This document shows, piece after piece, positions 1 to 7,398 of a stretch of DNA of 10,922 bases. A model generated the notes under the pieces. The model was not told the origin of the DNA. It did no database searches and worked only from the letters and a program-made list of their open reading frames with translations. Numbering within the stretch: position 1 is the stretch's first letter; every line of letters begins with the position of its first letter. The stretch is from Phycisphaerales bacterium (lineage in GTDB: Bacteria > Planctomycetota > Phycisphaerae > Phycisphaerales > UBA1924). The stretch is taken from contig JAJDDL010000360.1 of assembly GCA_029260335.1 (NCBI GenBank), positions 1 through 10,922 of the forward strand. Reading direction: 5' to 3'. The position numbers and the translations under genes were made by a program.

Positions 1-2844
1 GGCAAAGTCCGATTGCCAGGACGAGGGGTCGACCGAGTATTCGAACTCGGTGTCGGCGATGACGATCGCTGCGGATTCGACCCGCTGTGCCGTGCCCTCG
101 ACAATGATCAGATCGCGCGTGCGCGACAAGGTCGGCGCGTAAGAACTCTGGCGCCAGGATTCGAGTTTCAGGCGCAGATCATCCAGCGTTGGCGGTGGCT
201 CGAGATCTCGGAGCAACACAAGCGTGCCGTCGATGTAGGGTGTGAGATCGCGATCGTCGGCCAGGCCAAACTGGCGTTGGAGCAACGCGTCGCGGAAGTT
301 CTCTGAGAGCGTCGGGAAGACAAGCGGGTAGATCTCTGGAGGAGCGTCGTCGATGCTGCCCGCGAAGTTGATCGCGGGCTTCTCATCGAGCAGATCGGCA
401 AACTCCTCGCTCATCGCGGCCTTGATCAGATCGATATCCTCAACCGACGTGCGGATCTGGAACTGATCGGAGACCGTGCCGCCGGATTCGGGATCCAGCG
501 GGATCACCTCGCTTGAACGCAAGCCGACAAGCACGTCGTCATTGGGATCGGTATTCGCAAGCGCGCGGGTGGGAATGCTCTCTTGCACCCGCGTGCGCAT
601 GTCCTCCAAGTCCAGCGTCATCGGATCGCCGTTGTCATCGACCTTGAAGGTCAGAGTGATCTTGCTGCCACCGGTGAACTCGGTGTCGAGCATCTTCGAG
701 CCCTGACTGAAGATCATGATAAGGCCAAGCCCGACGTAGCCCGAAGAGATCAGGATGAAGATCCATCGGAGGCTCAGCCAGTTGACGCGTGGCTCGAGGG
801 CTCTTTCCAGGGCCGGGATCGCCGTAGGCAGCATTCTGATCTTGCGCCAGTTGCCGTACTGGACAAGCCACGCAAACAGCAGGCGAGCGATGACCAGAGC
901 GCTGAACATGGTCGCGACAACACCGATACCGAGCGTGATCGCAAAGCCCTTGACCTCTTGCGTGCTCACGCCCGGCAGGGCGAGCACGATACACACGATC
1001 AGGTTGGTGACGTTGCCGTCGACGATCGAGCTCGTGGCTTTCTTGAAGCCCTGTCGGACAGCCGCCTTGGCATCGGCACCCGCGCGGAGCTCTTCTCGGA
1101 TACGTTCATAGATGAGGACGTTGGCGTCCACCGCCATACCAAACGTGAGCACGATGCCCGCGATGCCCGGCAGGGTCAGCGCGGCGCTGTTGAGACTCAA
1201 TGCGCCGAGGATGATCACCGCGTTGCAAGCCAGCGCGACCACCGCGATCATGCCGCACCGGAAGTAGTAGAAGACCATGAAGATGCTGACGGCGATGAGG
1301 GCGTAGATGCCAGCCCACAGGCCGCTGATGAGATTGTCCGCACCAAGCTCCGGACCAATTGTGTTCTCGCTGATCGGGCCAGTGAGCTTGCCCTGGAGGC
1401 TGCCAGCGCTCATCACCTTGATGACGTAATCAATCTCTTCGGGGCTGAACTCGCCCATGATCTGCCCGCTGCGACTGATCCGGCTATTGAGATTCGGTGC
1501 CGTGTAGATCTCATCGTCGAGCAACACCGCCATGTTGTCGCTCACATGGTCGCCCGTGAGGCGTCCGAGCAGGGCGGCCCCGGGGGTGTCCATCATGAAC
1601 GAGATCGCCGGGCGGCCGATGTCATCGACACTCTGGAAAGAGCTCGCAACGCCCCAATCGCCCGCGTCCTGGCCCTGCACGAGCCTGGAGCCGGGGCTAT
1701 CCCAGCAGAGCATCCAGAACTCGCCCTCGAACTCCTCGACGACGTATCCGCCGCCTCGCTCCTGAAAGAAGAAGGCCGGGTTCGCGTACAGGTTCCGCTC
1801 TTCATCGAGCGTGTTGAACCAGTTTTCGATCTTGTTGAGCTTGAACCATCTGGCGTCGGCGGCGCGAGCCCGAATCGGGCCCTCTTCCTGCAATCGCCGA
1901 CGGAGTTCATTGATCTCGGCAAGCGGCTTGGCCGCCCGCGAACCGGCAACGGCGTCGACGGTAATCCGGAAGCTCAACTCGCCCGAGTCGGCGAGCAGCC
2001 TCTTGAGATCAGACGGATCATCGAGCGTCGTGCGCTTCTTCAGATACGCATCGTGCTTGGCAACGATGCTCTCGATCTCAGTGGCAACCTCGGCATATCG
2101 CTCTTTCAGACCGCCTATCGCGCGATCACGCGGGCTCGGTGCATTTTCACGCTTGCCGGTTGTGGAATCGTACAAGAGCCGGGACGTGTTGGGCTTCTCC
2201 AGTGCGACACGAATCTCGTTCGCGTCCGGCGAGGCGTTGAGCACTGCACCGATCGCCAGCATCCACTCTCGACGCTTGTTCGTCTCTTCTAAATACACAT
2301 CCAAGACGTCTTGGTGATCGTCCCCCAGCTCCTGGCTCAGCCTCTCGGCTTCTGCGCGAAGGGCCTTGAACTCATCGTGCACGGCCGCGGCGGCTTGCAG
2401 CAGTTCAAGACGTCGTGCGTTGTCGCCATCCAACTCTTCGAGGCGAGCGTCTCGGCTTGCGCCCTCCATCTCACAAGCGTCCTGGACGACCGAACGCGTC
2501 AGACTGATACTCGCGAACTGGTCCAGCTCATCGGTAAAGGACTTCTTCAACGCCTCCATCTCGTCGCTTGGCAGCGGCATCGTGATCTCAAGCCGGTCCC
2601 GGCCTTGGGGCACGATCGTGATGTCGTACAGACCATTCGGATCGATGCGCTCCTTGAGCACCTCGATCGTGTTGGTGACGACGCTGCTCGCGTCCTCGCC
2701 TGGCTCGATCTCGAGCTGATAAATCAGCGTCGTGCCGCCCCGCAAGTCCTTGCCTAGCCGGATCTTGTCCAGCGGGATGATCGAGAAGGCAAAGACCGCC
2801 AGGAGGATGGCGACGAAGAACGATTTTCTACCGATTTGCTGCAT
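1..2844 (-). CDS. secDF: SecD-SecF fusion, Sec translocase accessory subunit (partial, C-terminus beyond left edge)
   Basis: This is the proton-driven accessory subunit of the SecYEG translocon, which pulls exported proteins across the inner membrane. The frame is open from an ATG at 2842-2844 to base 1 with no stop, so 948 residues are visible. Residues 8-25 form an N-terminal membrane segment. It is followed by the SecD signature GKDLRGG (31-37) and a large P1 region with an inserted, charged, coiled-coil-like stretch (about 125-290). The SecD membrane domain spans about 500-660 and carries GMAVDANVLIYERIREEL (569-586), where D573 matches the proton-path Asp of the family. SecF begins near residue 688 with a membrane segment and then DTEFTGG (720-726), the equivalent of the family DFxGG motif with Glu in place of Asp. 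The remaining SecF membrane segments are outside the window. A weak GGGAAG lies 4 bases before the ATG. It is the last visible gene of the minus-strand cluster, 87 bases after yajC. Confidence 0.95.
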   Translation of the reverse strand, partial: MQQIGRKSFFVAILLAVFAFSIIPLDKIRLGKDLRGGTTLIYQLEIEPGEDASSVVTNTIEVLKERIDPNGLYDITIVPQGRDRLEITMPLPSDEMEALKKSFTDELDQFASISLTRSVVQDACEMEGASRDARLEELDGDNARRLELLQAAAAVHDEFKALRAEAERLSQELGDDHQDVLDVYLEETNKRREWMLAIGAVLNASPDANEIRVALEKPNTSRLLYDSTTGKRENAPSPRDRAIGGLKERYAEVATEIESIVAKHDAYLKKRTTLDDPSDLKRLLADSGELSFRITVDAVAGSRAAKPLAEINELRRRLQEEGPIRARAADARWFKLNKIENWFNTLDEERNLYANPAFFFQERGGGYVVEEFEGEFWMLCWDSPGSRLVQGQDAGDWGVASSFQSVDDIGRPAISFMMDTPGAALLGRLTGDHVSDNMAVLLDDEIYTAPNLNSRISRSGQIMGEFSPEEIDYVIKVMSAGSLQGKLTGPISENTIGPELGADNLISGLWAGIYALIAVSIFMVFYYFRCGMIAVVALACNAVIILGALSLNSAALTLPGIAGIVLTFGMAVDANVLIYERIREELRAGADAKAAVRQGFKKATSSIVDGNVTNLIVCIVLALPGVSTQEVKGFAITLGIGVVATMFSALVIARLLFAWLVQYGNWRKIRMLPTAIPALERALEPRVNWLSLRWIFILISSGYVGLGLIMIFSQGSKMLDTEFTGGSKITLTFKVDDNGDPMTLDLEDMRTRVQESIPTRALANTDPNDDVLVGLRSSEVIPLDPESGGTVSDQFQIRTSVEDIDLIKAAMSEEFADLLDEKPAINFAGSIDDAPPEIYPLVFPTLSENFRDALLQRQFGLADDRDLTPYIDGTLVLLRDLEPPPTLDDLRLKLESWRQSSYAPTLSRTRDLIIVEGTAQRVESAAIVIADTEFEYSVDPSSWQSDFA

Positions 2845-2931
2845 CAAGCTTCCCGGATAACTCAGGTCGTGGCGGCAACTCCGCCCGGCTCCTGCGAAAG
2901 ACCCCAAGGATAGCGCCGCAAGGGCGTGATA

Positions 2932-3390
2932 TCAGGCAGTGTGCCTAGCGTCTACGGCTATCTCCACCGGCGGCTTCTCAACACCGCCCTCAGCCGTCGA
3001 TCGCAAAACGTGAGCCACGGCACTGCGGGAGAACCTGATCCGGGTGTTGGACTGCTCATCCACCTTCAACACCATCTCCCGATCCTTGAGCTCGACGATG
3101 GTGCCGATGACCCCGCCCGTGGTCTGGATCTTGTCGTTCTTGCCCAATGCCGAGAGCATCGTGGCCCGCTGCTTGCGCTGCTTGCGGCCGCCCCGGGCCA
3201 TAAACAGGAACATGATGATCATCGCCCCGAAGAGCATAAAGGGGAAGGCCATGGACCCCCCGACGCTGGGTGACGGGCTGTTTCCTGAGGCCCCAACAGG
3301 GTCCCCAGAGCTCCCAGGAGTCGCTTGAGAGCCATCGCCGGCAGCATTGAGCTGGGCGGGCATCCCTACAAAGTCCAACCAAGTGTTCAT
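2932..3390 (-). CDS. yajC: YajC, preprotein translocase accessory subunit
   Basis: This is a 152-residue single-pass membrane protein that associates with SecDF in the Sec holo-translocon. Residues 1-46 are rich in Gly, Ser and Pro, residues 47-64 form one membrane segment, and a basic stretch RGGRKQRKQR (66-75) follows. The cytoplasmic domain contains the YajC hallmark DKIQTTGGVIGTI (86-98) and the LKVDEQSNTRIRFSRSAV stretch (108-125). The ATG at 3388-3390 was chosen because AAGGA lies 6 bases upstream. A longer reading from a TTG directly after the tgt stop (3457-3459) would add 23 residues of low-complexity leader with no matching ribosome site. The N-terminal part before the membrane is longer than in E. 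coli YajC. Its place between tgt and secDF is the usual bacterial order. Confidence 0.95.
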   Translation of the reverse strand: MNTWLDFVGMPAQLNAAGDGSQATPGSSGDPVGASGNSPSPSVGGSMAFPFMLFGAMIIMFLFMARGGRKQRKQRATMLSALGKNDKIQTTGGVIGTIVELKDREMVLKVDEQSNTRIRFSRSAVAHVLRSTAEGGVEKPPVEIAVDARHTA

Positions 3391-3396
3391 CCGATT

Positions 3397-3401
3397 TCCT
3401 T
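3397..3401 (-). promoter_or_regulatory. Ribosome binding site deciding the yajC start
   Basis: The minus strand reads AAGGA here, 6 bases before the ATG at 3388-3390. This supports the 152-residue YajC over the longer TTG-initiated reading. Confidence 0.65.
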
Positions 3402-3459
3402 GCTCTTCATCGCACCCACGCCTGAGGACGGATGCTGGATTGACATTGTTGGTCGCCAA

Positions 3460-4722
3460 TCAGGGTTTGTCGTCCTGAAGGCCACGAAGCAGTTCTGGCA
3501 GCAGGCCCTCGCGGGCGACCGGCCACCGATTGGCGAAGCCGCCCCAGTCCCCATTGACGATTGTTGTCCGCAGATCGGACATCAGCCTCTGGAAATGGCG
3601 GAGGTTGTGGAGGCTCACGAGGATCGGGCCGAGCATTTCTTCGGTCGAAAAAAGATGCCGGAGGTAGGCTCGGGAGATGGGAAGGCCGTCGGGAGTTGCC
3701 CAGGCGTTTGCCGAGGGTTGGCAGGCAAGGCAATCGCAGCCCGCCTCGATGGGGGCGGGGTCTTCGCGATACTGGGCGTTTCGTATGCGGATCTGGCCCT
3801 GGCTCGTGAAGGCATTGGCGTTTCGCCCGTTGCGCGTGGGCAGCACGCAATCGAACATGTCGCACCCGGCAAGCACCGCCGCGACCAGGTCTCGCTCATA
3901 CCCCACGCCCATGAGATAACGAGGCTTGGCCTCGGGCAGTTGAGGAGCGGCGTGGGCGACGACGCGCACGATATCGTCATGGGCCTCTCCGACCGCTACG
4001 CCGCCGATCGCGTAGCCCGGCAGATCGACTTGACAAACCTGCTCGATTGATCGCGAGCGGCGGTCGAGATCGGTCCCGCCTTGGGCGATCCCGAAGAGTG
4101 CCTGGTCGGATCGCTTGTGGGCGTTTGCGCAGCGCTCAAGCCATCGCGCAGTGCGATCGAGCGCTAGGTCGAGCCGAGCGTCGTGGTCGTAGGAACCGCG
4201 TTTGGTATCACGAGCCGCGGCGTGTCGAAGCCGGGCCTGATTGGTCGTCGTCGAGCCGGGGTCCGCCGAGGGCGGACAGTCATCGAACGCCATGATGATG
4301 TCGGCGCCGAGTTGGTTCTGGATCTCGATCGCGCGTTCGGGGGTGAGCCGGATCTTGGAGCCATCGATGATGGACCGGAACGAGACGCCGTCGTCGTCAA
4401 TAGCGTTGATGTCGGCCATGGAGTACGCCTGATACCCGCCCGAATCGGTGAGGATCGGCGCATCCCAGCCCATGAATCGATGGACACCGCCCAGGCTCTG
4501 CACGAGTTCTGCGCCGGGGCGGAGCATGAGGTGATAGGTGTTGTTGAGCAGAATCTGTGCGCCGGTTTGGGCGACCTGCGTTGGGAGGATGCCCTTGACC
4601 GTGCCGCGGGTTCCAACGGGCATGAACGCCGGGGTATCGAAGCTGCCGTGGGGCGTGGTGACCAAACCGACCCGAGCTTGCGAACGTGCGCAGCGATGGT
4701 GGATCGCGAACTCAAGACTCAC
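3460..4722 (-). CDS. tgt: tRNA-guanine (preQ1) transglycosylase
   Basis: Tgt replaces guanine 34 of GUN-anticodon tRNAs with preQ1, the committed tRNA step of queuosine synthesis, in the cytoplasm. The 420-residue protein has the family N-terminus (TPAFMPVGTRGTVK, 30-43), the general acid/base Asp in TDSGGYQ (D93), FDDC (146-149), and GVAVGE (241-246). The nucleophile Asp lies in FDCVLPTRN (D291). Zinc ligands are C329, C331, C334 and, by alignment to SLHNLR, H372. Cys149 and Val244 sit where bacterial enzymes have Cys and Val and eukaryotic ones have Val and Gly, which fits preQ1 rather than queuine use. There are about 12 extra residues between C334 and SRAYL (350-354). The start is GTG, overlapping the rhomboid stop as GTGA. 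The family N-terminus begins right there, so no other start fits. Confidence 0.97.
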   Translation of the reverse strand: MSLEFAIHHRCARSQARVGLVTTPHGSFDTPAFMPVGTRGTVKGILPTQVAQTGAQILLNNTYHLMLRPGAELVQSLGGVHRFMGWDAPILTDSGGYQAYSMADINAIDDDGVSFRSIIDGSKIRLTPERAIEIQNQLGADIIMAFDDCPPSADPGSTTTNQARLRHAAARDTKRGSYDHDARLDLALDRTARWLERCANAHKRSDQALFGIAQGGTDLDRRSRSIEQVCQVDLPGYAIGGVAVGEAHDDIVRVVAHAAPQLPEAKPRYLMGVGYERDLVAAVLAGCDMFDCVLPTRNGRNANAFTSQGQIRIRNAQYREDPAPIEAGCDCLACQPSANAWATPDGLPISRAYLRHLFSTEEMLGPILVSLHNLRHFQRLMSDLRTTIVNGDWGGFANRWPVAREGLLPELLRGLQDDKP

Positions 4723-5684
4723 CGGCGATCTCGGCGTTGCTGGGTCTCATCGCGGAGCACCCGTTTCTCTTTGTCGCTCAAGCTCTGCAGGCCTTCTTTG
4801 TTGACCTTGTCCAGGATGCGATCGATGCCGTCGCGTTTGGGATTTCTTCTTTGCTTGGGAGGTCCCTTGCCCGGCGGGCGTTGATCGGGACCCAGGACAT
4901 TGAAGAAGTCGCGCAGCAAATGCGAGTTGCGTATGAAGTACGCGCCGGCAATGGCCCCGCCAATATGCGCTGCATCGCCGCCCGCATTGCCCCCCCCAAC
5001 CAGCAGGTTGAAGAGCGCAAAGGCAACATACCCGTAGGCGAATACCTTGAGTGGCAACGGAATCGGCGGGAACAAGAGCATGATCCGAGCCTGCGGCGCG
5101 ATGTGAGCACAGGCGAGGATGACACCGAAGACCCCGGCAGAAGCACCGACCAGAGGCGTCCTCGGATCGTTCGAGAGCACGCCCGGCAGGCGCAGGCCGG
5201 CCAGGCCGAGGCCGTTGAGGATGAGGTACATGAGCCCGCCGCAGATCCCGCAGATGATGTAGAACGCGAGGTATCGCTTGCGTCCGAGGTATTGCTCGAC
5301 CATGCCGCCGAAGACGTAGAGCCCGAACATGTTGAGTGCGACGTGCCAGATGGAAACCTGAGAATGGAGGAACTGGAAGGTGAGCAGTCGCCAGACCTCA
5401 AGATTGAGGTAGGTCGTTCCGCCCGACTTGTAGAAGAACGCCTCGGCGCTGGAGAAGTGCCCATAGACAGTCAGGGCATCGGTCGGCACGCCAAAGGTCT
5501 CGAGCACCTGCTGGCCGCCCAGCAGTGGAACCAACCGAAACTGCTGCACGAGAAAGACCGCGATATTGATCACGATGAGCCAGGTGTTGACGCTCCAGCC
5601 ACCCATCGGCGGGCGCACGCGTCCGCCGGGCCCCCTGGGCCTGCGAGAATCATCCCTGTAGTAATGGCGGTCTTCGAGTCCCAT
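4719..5684 (-). CDS. Rhomboid family intramembrane serine protease
   Basis: This 321-residue polytopic membrane protein cleaves peptide bonds inside or next to transmembrane segments of other proteins. It has the rhomboid core: HVALN (114-118, with the oxyanion-region His and Asn), the nucleophile in GASAG (S182) and the partner His in AHIGG (H240), all inside a six-helix region from about residue 33 to 252. The catalytic Ser and His are both present, so it should be active. A basic, soluble N-terminus of about 30 residues precedes helix 1. After residue 253 comes a hydrophilic tail ending in a helical motif (IDRILDK...GLQSLSDKEK, 287-307) that is also found at the end of the neighbouring metalloprotease. 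There is no clear Shine-Dalgarno before the ATG. The gene starts 56 bases after the metalloprotease stop and its end overlaps the tgt start by 4 bases. Its substrate cannot be told from sequence. Confidence 0.95.
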   Translation of the reverse strand: MGLEDRHYYRDDSRRPRGPGGRVRPPMGGWSVNTWLIVINIAVFLVQQFRLVPLLGGQQVLETFGVPTDALTVYGHFSSAEAFFYKSGGTTYLNLEVWRLLTFQFLHSQVSIWHVALNMFGLYVFGGMVEQYLGRKRYLAFYIICGICGGLMYLILNGLGLAGLRLPGVLSNDPRTPLVGASAGVFGVILACAHIAPQARIMLLFPPIPLPLKVFAYGYVAFALFNLLVGGGNAGGDAAHIGGAIAGAYFIRNSHLLRDFFNVLGPDQRPPGKGPPKQRRNPKRDGIDRILDKVNKEGLQSLSDKEKRVLRDETQQRRDRR

Positions 5685-5740
5685 GGTTCAATTATGCTCG
5701 GTCCAGCTATGTCGGCCGAAGCTCTGGCAGGTCTTGAGAC

Positions 5741-6778
5741 TCAACGCTCGCCCCCCCGTTTGCGTTCGGTCTCTTGCTGGAGAAGTTTCTTCTCGGCCCT
5801 GGAGAGGCTGTCCATGCCCTGCTTGGCAATCTTCTCCAAGACCCGGTCGATCTCTTCTTGGTGTTTCTGCTCGCGTTCTTGCTGCTTGAGTTCCCGCTTG
5901 CTCGGACCGGCCTCGGCTAGCTCTCGCTCGGGATGCTCAAACGCCGCCGAGAGATCGATCGAGGGTCCACCCAGTTCATCTGGAGCGGTGAGCCTGCGAT
6001 GCTCGATCCAGCAGACGATCCCGCCGAAGATGCCGATGCCCATGAGCAAGGGCCTGCCGAGCATGCCGATGACGACCAGCACGATGGCAAACACTATGCC
6101 GACCTTCAGGCTGATCCGCATCGATCGGCTGTGCCCGATCCGGGCCCAGAGGATCGCTTGGAAGATCCGCCCGCCATCCATTGGGAACATCGGCACGAGC
6201 ACGTTGAACGCGAGCAGGATCCAGTTGACAAAGTAGAGCGACCAGAGCGTGAACATGCCCCAGTACGCCGCCCCGCTGGTCGCCGACAGGCTCGCGATGG
6301 CAAAGGTGGTATTAAAAGGGTTGAAAAAGACCGAGTCCCAGCTGCCGGTGAGCAGGAGCAACGGCACCCCAAGCACCGGCACCAGGATCACATTGACCAG
6401 CGGCCCGCCCACGACCGTGACAAGGTGTGCGCGCCAGGTATCAGGCGGCATGCACGACGCGAGCCCGCCCAGAGGCCAGAGCATGATCTCATCCGCATCA
6501 CCCCCGACCATTCGGCATGCGATGCAATGGCCATACTCGTGGAGCAGGACGATGCCAAAAAGACCGCCCATCGTGATGATCATGAATCTTGGACCGAATG
6601 CACCATCGGTAAAGAACGAGAACACGAGTTGGGCCAGCACGAAGATGATGAACAAGACGTGAATGCGGACCTGGATCCCCCACGCGCAATACATCGGCAA
6701 CGACCACGTCAGCGGATTGTCACCAAAGGCCCGCCCCATCGCGTCGCCGAATCCGCCTGTGCCATCGCGCATGCTCAA
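5741..6778 (-). CDS. Site-2 protease family (M50) intramembrane zinc metalloprotease
   Basis: This 345-residue polytopic membrane protein carries the zinc motif HEYGH (80-84) inside a hydrophobic helix and a third-ligand motif PMDGGR (199-204, D201), the two hallmarks of site-2 proteases. WPLGGLA (101-107) also fits the family. No PDZ or CBS domain is visible, so it is unlike E. coli RseP and resembles compact S2P forms. Hydrophobic segments span roughly residues 40-260. The C-terminal 85 residues are charged and helical, and end in IDRVLEKIAKQGMDSLSRAEK (310-330), closely matching the rhomboid tail next door. The start is taken as TTG at 6776-6778, because GGAG lies 7 bases upstream. An ATG two codons further in (6770-6772) is the alternative, with 13-base spacing. 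The TTG overlaps the preceding NUDIX stop by 4 bases. S2Ps commonly finish a cut begun by another protease, but the substrate here is unknown. Confidence 0.93.
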   Translation of the reverse strand: MSMRDGTGGFGDAMGRAFGDNPLTWSLPMYCAWGIQVRIHVLFIIFVLAQLVFSFFTDGAFGPRFMIITMGGLFGIVLLHEYGHCIACRMVGGDADEIMLWPLGGLASCMPPDTWRAHLVTVVGGPLVNVILVPVLGVPLLLLTGSWDSVFFNPFNTTFAIASLSATSGAAYWGMFTLWSLYFVNWILLAFNVLVPMFPMDGGRIFQAILWARIGHSRSMRISLKVGIVFAIVLVVIGMLGRPLLMGIGIFGGIVCWIEHRRLTAPDELGGPSIDLSAAFEHPERELAEAGPSKRELKQQEREQKHQEEIDRVLEKIAKQGMDSLSRAEKKLLQQETERKRGGER

Positions 6779-7353
6779 GAGGGCGCTCCAAGCAACCCTC
6801 GGCTGTGGGCCGTCAGTATTGCCAAGGCCGATTTGGCGTCCTCGATCCGGCTCTGCGTTGCCAGTTGCAACGCGTACTGCAAGGGGACCTTGCGCACGAT
6901 CAGGTCTTCATCGTCTTCTAGCGCCTGGCCAACGTGCTCCAGATCGCGCGCGATGAACACATGCATGCGCTCGTCGGTCAATCCCGGCGTCGTGTAGAAC
7001 TCACAGAGCGGCTCGATCCGCCCGGCCTTGTACCCGGTCTCTTCAATAAGTTCGCGTCCGCCTGCCTCGGCCGGATCCTCGCCCTGCTCGAGCTTGCCCG
7101 CGGGGAGCTCCAGCAATCGGCCATCGACCGCAGAGCGGTAGTTCTCGACGAAGAGAATGAACGGCTCGTCAGCGGTCGAATCCAAGACCGGCAGGATGGT
7201 GACAGCGCCCGGGTGCCGCACGATCTGGTTCGTGTGGCTTCCGCCCTTGCGTGAGGTGACCTCGAGTTCCATGAACGCAAAATGACGGCCTTCGGCGAGC
7301 AATCGCTCGCTCAGAATCTCCGGCTTCCCTGCCTGTTCCTGGCCGTCCTCCAT
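6775..7353 (-). CDS. NUDIX hydrolase, ADP-ribose pyrophosphatase type
   Basis: This 192-residue cytoplasmic enzyme probably hydrolyses ADP-ribose or a related nucleoside diphosphate to the two monophosphates. It has a perfect Nudix box (residues 86-108): Gly86, five residues, Glu92, seven residues, then REL and EE, with the closing Gly at 107. The residues upstream (HPGAVTILPV, 47-56, and VENYRSAVDGRLLELPAGK, 69-87) and the FYTTPGLTDE stretch (119-128) downstream are typical of the NudF/ADP-ribose subgroup. That subgroup call is by resemblance, and other NDP-sugars remain possible. The ATG at 7351-7353 has AGGA about 7 bases upstream. The gene starts 45 bases after the enolase stop and its stop overlaps the metalloprotease start, so it is very likely co-transcribed with both. 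It is of normal length with no damage seen. Confidence 0.93.
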   Translation of the reverse strand: MEDGQEQAGKPEILSERLLAEGRHFAFMELEVTSRKGGSHTNQIVRHPGAVTILPVLDSTADEPFILFVENYRSAVDGRLLELPAGKLEQGEDPAEAGGRELIEETGYKAGRIEPLCEFYTTPGLTDERMHVFIARDLEHVGQALEDDEDLIVRKVPLQYALQLATQSRIEDAKSALAILTAHSRGLLGAPS

Positions 7354-7398
7354 GCGTTCATCCTACCGCCGGAGAGTCGGCGCGATGCGAATCGTCGC

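Noticed and set aside
583..2292. A 569-residue open frame on the plus strand opposite secDF.
   Set aside because: It is fully antisense to strongly conserved secDF codons. Its product is a Glu/Asp/His/Arg-rich mix with no motif, as expected from the reverse of GC-rich coding DNA.
2845..2931. Possible hairpin between yajC and secDF (CGCC and GGCG arms near 2910-2925).
   Set aside because: The stem is only four pairs and no T-run follows. It does not support a terminator that would split the operon.
3457..3459. TTG start directly after the tgt stop, giving a 175-residue YajC.
   Set aside because: The added 23 residues have no family resemblance, and the ATG at 3388 has a proper AAGGA at 6 bases.
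4686..6236. A 516-residue open frame on the plus strand across tgt, rhomboid and metalloprotease.
   Set aside because: It spans three recognised minus-strand genes, including their junctions, and its product changes from charged to Ser-rich with no domain. It is a reverse-strand shadow.
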